From positions 1 to 57,218 of the forward strand of contig JAFAYL010000018.1 in assembly GCA_019240405.1 (NCBI GenBank): a stretch of DNA of 57,218 nt. The letters run 5' to 3'. The stretch is from Acidobacteriaceae bacterium (GTDB lineage: Bacteria; Acidobacteriota; Terriglobia; Bryobacterales; Bryobacteraceae). Of this stretch, positions 53,530 through 57,218 are shown in pieces; positions within the stretch are counted from its first letter, which is position 1, and each line of letters opens with the position of its first letter. Below the pieces are notes generated by a model. That model did not search any database. It worked only from the letters and a program-made list of their open reading frames with translations, and was not told the DNA's origin. The position numbers and the translations under genes are program-made.

Positions 53530-55950
53530 ATGAAATATCTCTGCGTTCACTGTCACTTCTATCAACCGCCCCGCGAGAACCCCTGGCTCGAAGAGATTGA
53601 ACTTCAGGATTCGGCCTATCCGTACCATGACTGGAACGACCGTGTAACCGCGGAGTGCTACGCTCCCAATCTCGCTGCCCGTATTCTTGATGACAAGCAA
53701 CACATCACAAAAATCCTGAACAACTATCGAAACATCAGTTTCGATTTCGGCCCAACCCTTCTCTCTTGGGCCATCGTGCACGCGCCCGAACTATATCGGG
53801 GTCTCATTGACGCTGACAAGCAGAGCCAAAGACAGTTCTCAGGCCATGGCTCGGCGATGGCCCAAGGTTATAACCACATGATCTTGCCGCTTGCCAACAC
53901 CCGCGACAAGCGCACGCAGGTTCTGTGGGGATTCGAAGATTTTGTAAACCGTTTTGGGCGATTGCCAGAAGGCATGTGGCTTCCGGAAACTGCGGTTGAT
54001 CTTGAATCTCTCGATGTTATAGCGCAGGCCGGGTTCACCTTCGCGATTCTCGCCCCTCATCAAGCGAAAGCGATTCGCCCTGTTACTGGCGGCGAGTGGC
54101 AGGACGTTACGGGATCGAAAATTGATACCACTCGCGCTTATCTCCTCACAACGCCGAGCGGGAAATCAATTAATTTGTTTTTCTACAACGGACCTGTTTC
54201 TCAGGCCGTTGCGTTCGAAAAGCTACTAAACAACGGCGAGAAGTTTGCGTCACGTCTGATTGGTTCGGTCGCCGATGGCCGGAGCGCGCCTGAATTGATT
54301 CACATCGCGACGGACGGCGAAACGTATGGCCATCATCATAGGCACGGCGAAATGGCGCTAGCCTATGCGCTTGATTACATCGAATCGAAGAAGCTGGCAA
54401 AAATCACGAATTACGGGGAATTTCTAGAGCGCAATCCGCCAGCTTGGGAAGTGCAAATTGTCGAGAACACCTCCTGGAGCTGCGTGCACGGGATCGAGCG
54501 CTGGCGAAATAACTGCGGCTGCAACTCAGGACGCATCGGCTGGCAGCAGGAATGGCGAAAGCCTTTACGCGAGGCTCTCGACTGGTTGCGAGACTCTATC
54601 ACTCCGAGGTTCGAGTGTCTCGGATCAAGCTTGTTAAAGGACCCCTGGGCTGCTCGGGACGCTTACATCAGTGTGGTTCTAGATCGCTCGCCCGAGGTAA
54701 GACTGCGATTCGGCGAAGAGCAGTTCGCGCATGGACTTAGCGCTGATGATCAGGTGCGCGTGTGGAAGCTCATGGAGCTGCAGCGCCATGCAATGTTGAT
54801 GTACACGAGTTGCGGCTGGTTCTTCGATGACCTTTCCGGAATCGAAACGGTGCAGGTCATCCAATATGCCGGTCGAGTCGTGCAGCTCGCTGAACAGCTC
54901 TTCGGCGTGCCCGTCGAGACGCAGTTTCTCGAAAAGCTCTCGCTCGCCAAAAGTAACTTGGCCGAGTACGGCGACGGCGCGAACATCTACCGCAAATACG
55001 TGAAGCCGTCCATGGTCGATCTCGAGAAGGTGGGCGCTCATTACTCCATCAGTTCACTCTTTGAGCCCTACGGCGAGCGGACCGACATCTATGCATACAC
55101 GGTGAAGCGGCTCGATTACCATACCCGCGATGCAGGTAAATTGCGCATGGCTCTTGGCAAAGCGAGTTTCACTTCGAAAGTCACTCAGGAATGCGAGGTC
55201 CTGACGTTCTGGGTGGTTCATTTCGGCGATCACAATGTGGCCGGTGGTGTTCAACCGGTAAACGAAGCTGGCAGCTATGAAGACATGTTGGAAGCCATCA
55301 GTAGCTCCTTTGCTCGGGTCGACATTCCCGAGGTCGTTCGTTTGCTCGACAAGCGCTTTGGCGAGAAGACCTATTCGCTGCGATCGCTTTTCCGCGATGA
55401 ACAACGCAGAATTCTCAAGGTGATCCTCTCCTCGACTATTGCAGAAGCCGAAACTGCATACCTGCAGCTTTACGAGCATCACGCTGCGCTGATGCGTTTC
55501 ATTACTAGCCTCGGAACACCCATGCCGCGCGAGTTTATCGCTGCTGTCGAATACGCTATCAACACGCTTCTCCGGCGCGCGGTTTCCACTGATGAGCTGG
55601 ATGCGGACCGCATTCAAAATCTATTAAGCGAGGCGCAGGCCAGTAACGTGATGCTGGACAAGACCACCCTGGAATTCTCGCTCAGGAAAAAATTAGAGGG
55701 ATTGGCAGTGCGCTTCGCCGCGGATCCATCGAAGCTCGAAAAGCTTGCGGAGTTGCGATCTGCTCTGAAAATTGTGAAGCAGATGCCGTTCACCGTCAAT
55801 TTGTGGGTGCCCCAAAATCACGTCTATGCCATTCAAGCCGGACTCTATCAGCGCATCCGCCGTAAAGCGCAGCGGGGCGATAGCAAAGCTCAAGAATGGG
55901 TCGAAGCCTACCTTGAGCTCTGCGAGCTGCTTTCTATACGCGTGAACTGA
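53530..55950 (+). CDS. GH57-family protein with DUF3536 C-terminal part
   Basis: 806 residues. The N-terminal barrel has KYLCVHCHFYQPPRENPW, FGPTLLSWAIVHAPELYRGLI, GHGSAMAQGYNHMILPLANTRDKRTQVLWG, WLPETAVDLESLDVIAQAG (a conserved Glu of family 57) and HIATDGETYGHHHRHGEMALAY with a likely catalytic acid/base Asp. The C-terminal half matches my memory of DUF3536. Family 57 includes amylopullulanase, 4-alpha-glucanotransferase and branching enzymes, so an alpha-glucan role is likely. No signal peptide is seen, so it acts in the cytoplasm. Its stop lies 3 bases from the convergent repeat-protein gene. Confidence 0.85.
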   Translation: MKYLCVHCHFYQPPRENPWLEEIELQDSAYPYHDWNDRVTAECYAPNLAARILDDKQHITKILNNYRNISFDFGPTLLSWAIVHAPELYRGLIDADKQSQRQFSGHGSAMAQGYNHMILPLANTRDKRTQVLWGFEDFVNRFGRLPEGMWLPETAVDLESLDVIAQAGFTFAILAPHQAKAIRPVTGGEWQDVTGSKIDTTRAYLLTTPSGKSINLFFYNGPVSQAVAFEKLLNNGEKFASRLIGSVADGRSAPELIHIATDGETYGHHHRHGEMALAYALDYIESKKLAKITNYGEFLERNPPAWEVQIVENTSWSCVHGIERWRNNCGCNSGRIGWQQEWRKPLREALDWLRDSITPRFECLGSSLLKDPWAARDAYISVVLDRSPEVRLRFGEEQFAHGLSADDQVRVWKLMELQRHAMLMYTSCGWFFDDLSGIETVQVIQYAGRVVQLAEQLFGVPVETQFLEKLSLAKSNLAEYGDGANIYRKYVKPSMVDLEKVGAHYSISSLFEPYGERTDIYAYTVKRLDYHTRDAGKLRMALGKASFTSKVTQECEVLTFWVVHFGDHNVAGGVQPVNEAGSYEDMLEAISSSFARVDIPEVVRLLDKRFGEKTYSLRSLFRDEQRRILKVILSSTIAEAETAYLQLYEHHAALMRFITSLGTPMPREFIAAVEYAINTLLRRAVSTDELDADRIQNLLSEAQASNVMLDKTTLEFSLRKKLEGLAVRFAADPSKLEKLAELRSALKIVKQMPFTVNLWVPQNHVYAIQAGLYQRIRRKAQRGDSKAQEWVEAYLELCELLSIRVN

Positions 55951-55953
55951 AAA

Positions 55954-57218
55954 CTAACGCCGGCGAGACTCGCGCGTGACCCGGAAATCCGGACCGATAA
56001 ACGTCGTAATCGGCGGCTGATTGTAAATTTCGATGTTGCTGTCGATGCCTAGCTGAGTCGTAACAAGATTGTATCCCTGCGTGCTCTCCAGAATATACCA
56101 GCTCTGTGTAGGAGGGTCCCAGATACCAAAGTCCGCAAACCCATCCCCATCAAAATCGCCGCCGAGCGGAACATCTCCAGGCAAGCCAAATGCCCCTTCT
56201 ATAACATTTGAGTTATTGCTGGGAAGGATGAACCAAAAGCTGTTAGAGGTTCGCCACACTGCGAGGTCCGTTATTTTGTCGCCATCGAAATCGCTCGCGA
56301 CCGGCACATCCCCTGGCGCGCCCCATTGCTGAACTTCCTGTGTTCCATCGCTGCTTCGCAGGATGTACCAGTTCCCCTCTGAAGGCCGCCAGACTGCGAT
56401 ATCGGCGAATCCGTCTCCATCGTAATCGCCAATCACCGGAATGTCCCCGGGCGCGCCCCATTGCACAATCACTTGTTGATTGTTGCTGCTTTGCAAGATG
56501 TACCAGTTGCCCTCAGATGGCCGCCATACAACAAAATCTGTCTTCCCGTCGCGGTCGTAATCGAACGGGACGGGGATATCTCCAGGTGCACCCCATTGCT
56601 GCGTGTACGGCGTCGTTGGCGCGCTACTCGGGGTGACTAGCCAGTTGCCAGTTCTCGGGCTCCATACAACAGAGTCGAGCTGCCCGTCACCGTCGAAGTC
56701 CCCGAAGACGTTGAAGTAAACCAAGCCCCCCGGAATGTCTTCAGACAGGCTTGTCGGAGGCGGCGATTGTTGGAGGTAAGGAGCCGAGGGATTGCTGCTC
56801 GGAACAATATAAAGGTTCCCGTTCGATGGGCGCCAAACGGCGAGATCCGTGGTTCCATCATCGTCGTAATCGCCGGCCGCAGGTACGTCTCCCGGCGCGC
56901 CCCATTGCTCTACGTCTTCCGTTCCATCGGTGCTCCGCAAGATGTACCAGTTCCCTTCGGCTGGCCGCCATACCGTTATATCCGGCAGCCCGTCGCCGTC
57001 AAAATCGCCAACAACCGGAACATCGCCTGGCGCGCCCCATTGTTGCGTGACCTGAGTGCCGTTGCTGCTTTGGATGATGTACCACGTGCCATTCGAAGGA
57101 CGAAACACGGCAATGTCCTGTAATCCGTCGCCATCGTAATCCATTCCGACGGGGATGTCTCCCGGAATCCCAAACGGCTGAACGTTCTTAGTGCCGTTGC
57201 TGCTTTGGAGAATGTACC
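55954..57218 (-). CDS. FG-GAP/VCBS repeat protein, C-terminal part (5' end outside window)
   Basis: The frame is open through the right edge: reading from 57218, YILQSSNG runs on into the ATG at 57144, which is internal. About nine repeats of 45-46 residues are visible, each with DYDGDG-type calcium loops (D-x-D-G-D-G-x-x-D), then VWRPS-GNWYILQSS and QWGAPGDVPV. These FG-GAP repeats build a beta-propeller outside the cell, often for adhesion or polymer binding. One unit (about 56,700) has a PPPTSLSEDIPG variation. The final 30 residues (IGPDFRVTRESRRR) are different. Convergent with the GH57 gene. Confidence 0.85.
   Translation of the reverse strand, partial: YILQSSNGTKNVQPFGIPGDIPVGMDYDGDGLQDIAVFRPSNGTWYIIQSSNGTQVTQQWGAPGDVPVVGDFDGDGLPDITVWRPAEGNWYILRSTDGTEDVEQWGAPGDVPAAGDYDDDGTTDLAVWRPSNGNLYIVPSSNPSAPYLQQSPPPTSLSEDIPGGLVYFNVFGDFDGDGQLDSVVWSPRTGNWLVTPSSAPTTPYTQQWGAPGDIPVPFDYDRDGKTDFVVWRPSEGNWYILQSSNNQQVIVQWGAPGDIPVIGDYDGDGFADIAVWRPSEGNWYILRSSDGTQEVQQWGAPGDVPVASDFDGDKITDLAVWRTSNSFWFILPSNNSNVIEGAFGLPGDVPLGGDFDGDGFADFGIWDPPTQSWYILESTQGYNLVTTQLGIDSNIEIYNQPPITTFIGPDFRVTRESRRR
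56300..57218 (-). repeat. Tandem 135-138-base repeats within the FG-GAP gene
   Basis: The FG-GAP units are alike at the DNA level too: GGCGCGCCCCATTG (or GGTGCACCCCATTG) recurs at roughly 56,316, 56,450, 56,597, 56,896 and 57,031. The period matches the 45-46-residue protein repeat. These long, diverged units could recombine but are protein repeats, not a CRISPR array. Confidence 0.7.

Noticed and set aside
56300-57218. CRISPR-like repeat array at the right edge
   Set aside because: The period is 135-138 bases and the units translate as FG-GAP repeats in one frame.

Overview
The window looks like chromosomal DNA from an Acidobacteriota bacterium, possibly near the Bryobacterales/Solibacter group. 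The clues are a long TonB-type receptor with an N-terminal carboxypeptidase-regulatory domain, an ECF sigma factor beside a Ser/Thr kinase with a PD40 beta-propeller, a HAF-repeat protein, an S9 peptidase with an N-terminal propeller, and moderately high GC. The assignment rests on gene content only. I found no rRNA, tRNA, transposase, integrase or CRISPR array.

Left third (1-18.6 kb): a phosphate locus interrupted by other genes. It opens with the 3' end of polyphosphate kinase and a PhoR-type sensor kinase. Next come an S9 peptidase, a DUF3142 protein overlapping a large lipoprotein, and the TonB-type receptor. An RHS region follows, then a Rid-family gene, then pstS-pstC-pstA-pstB-phoU with a candidate Pho box upstream of pstS. 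The RHS region is the most unusual part. A truncated RHS protein has a C-terminal domain of about 238 residues that I do not recognise. Directly downstream is a small membrane protein (candidate immunity protein), then a second, partial copy of the RHS core. The partial copy abuts a 5' remnant of a second Rid-family gene.

Middle (18.6-38.3 kb): mostly housekeeping and metabolism. Genes include gatB, an RsbW/RsbV-like pair, an acyltransferase, pgi, a LuxR-type regulator, NAD-type isocitrate dehydrogenase, gap, a CPBP protease translationally linked to a secreted protein that seems to start at CTG, and a PilZ protein. A co-directional run of dapA-like gene, PLP decarboxylase, pyrD and ridA follows. 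Then come galU-tlpA-like-carboxypeptidase-regulatory protein, a ferredoxin, queD and a DinG-type helicase.

Right third (38.3-57.2 kb): a PRC/MgtE-N/CBS protein without a membrane channel, the HAF-repeat protein, and the ECF sigma factor with a frameshifted kinase. After these lie a DUF4177 protein, aquaporin, a two-subunit GMC dehydrogenase, a double-cupin secreted protein, an NTF2-like secreted protein, an Asp/Glu racemase-family protein and a Tat-exported asparaginase-family enzyme. The window closes with aroA, a compact histidine kinase, a GH57-family protein and an FG-GAP repeat protein that runs off the right edge.
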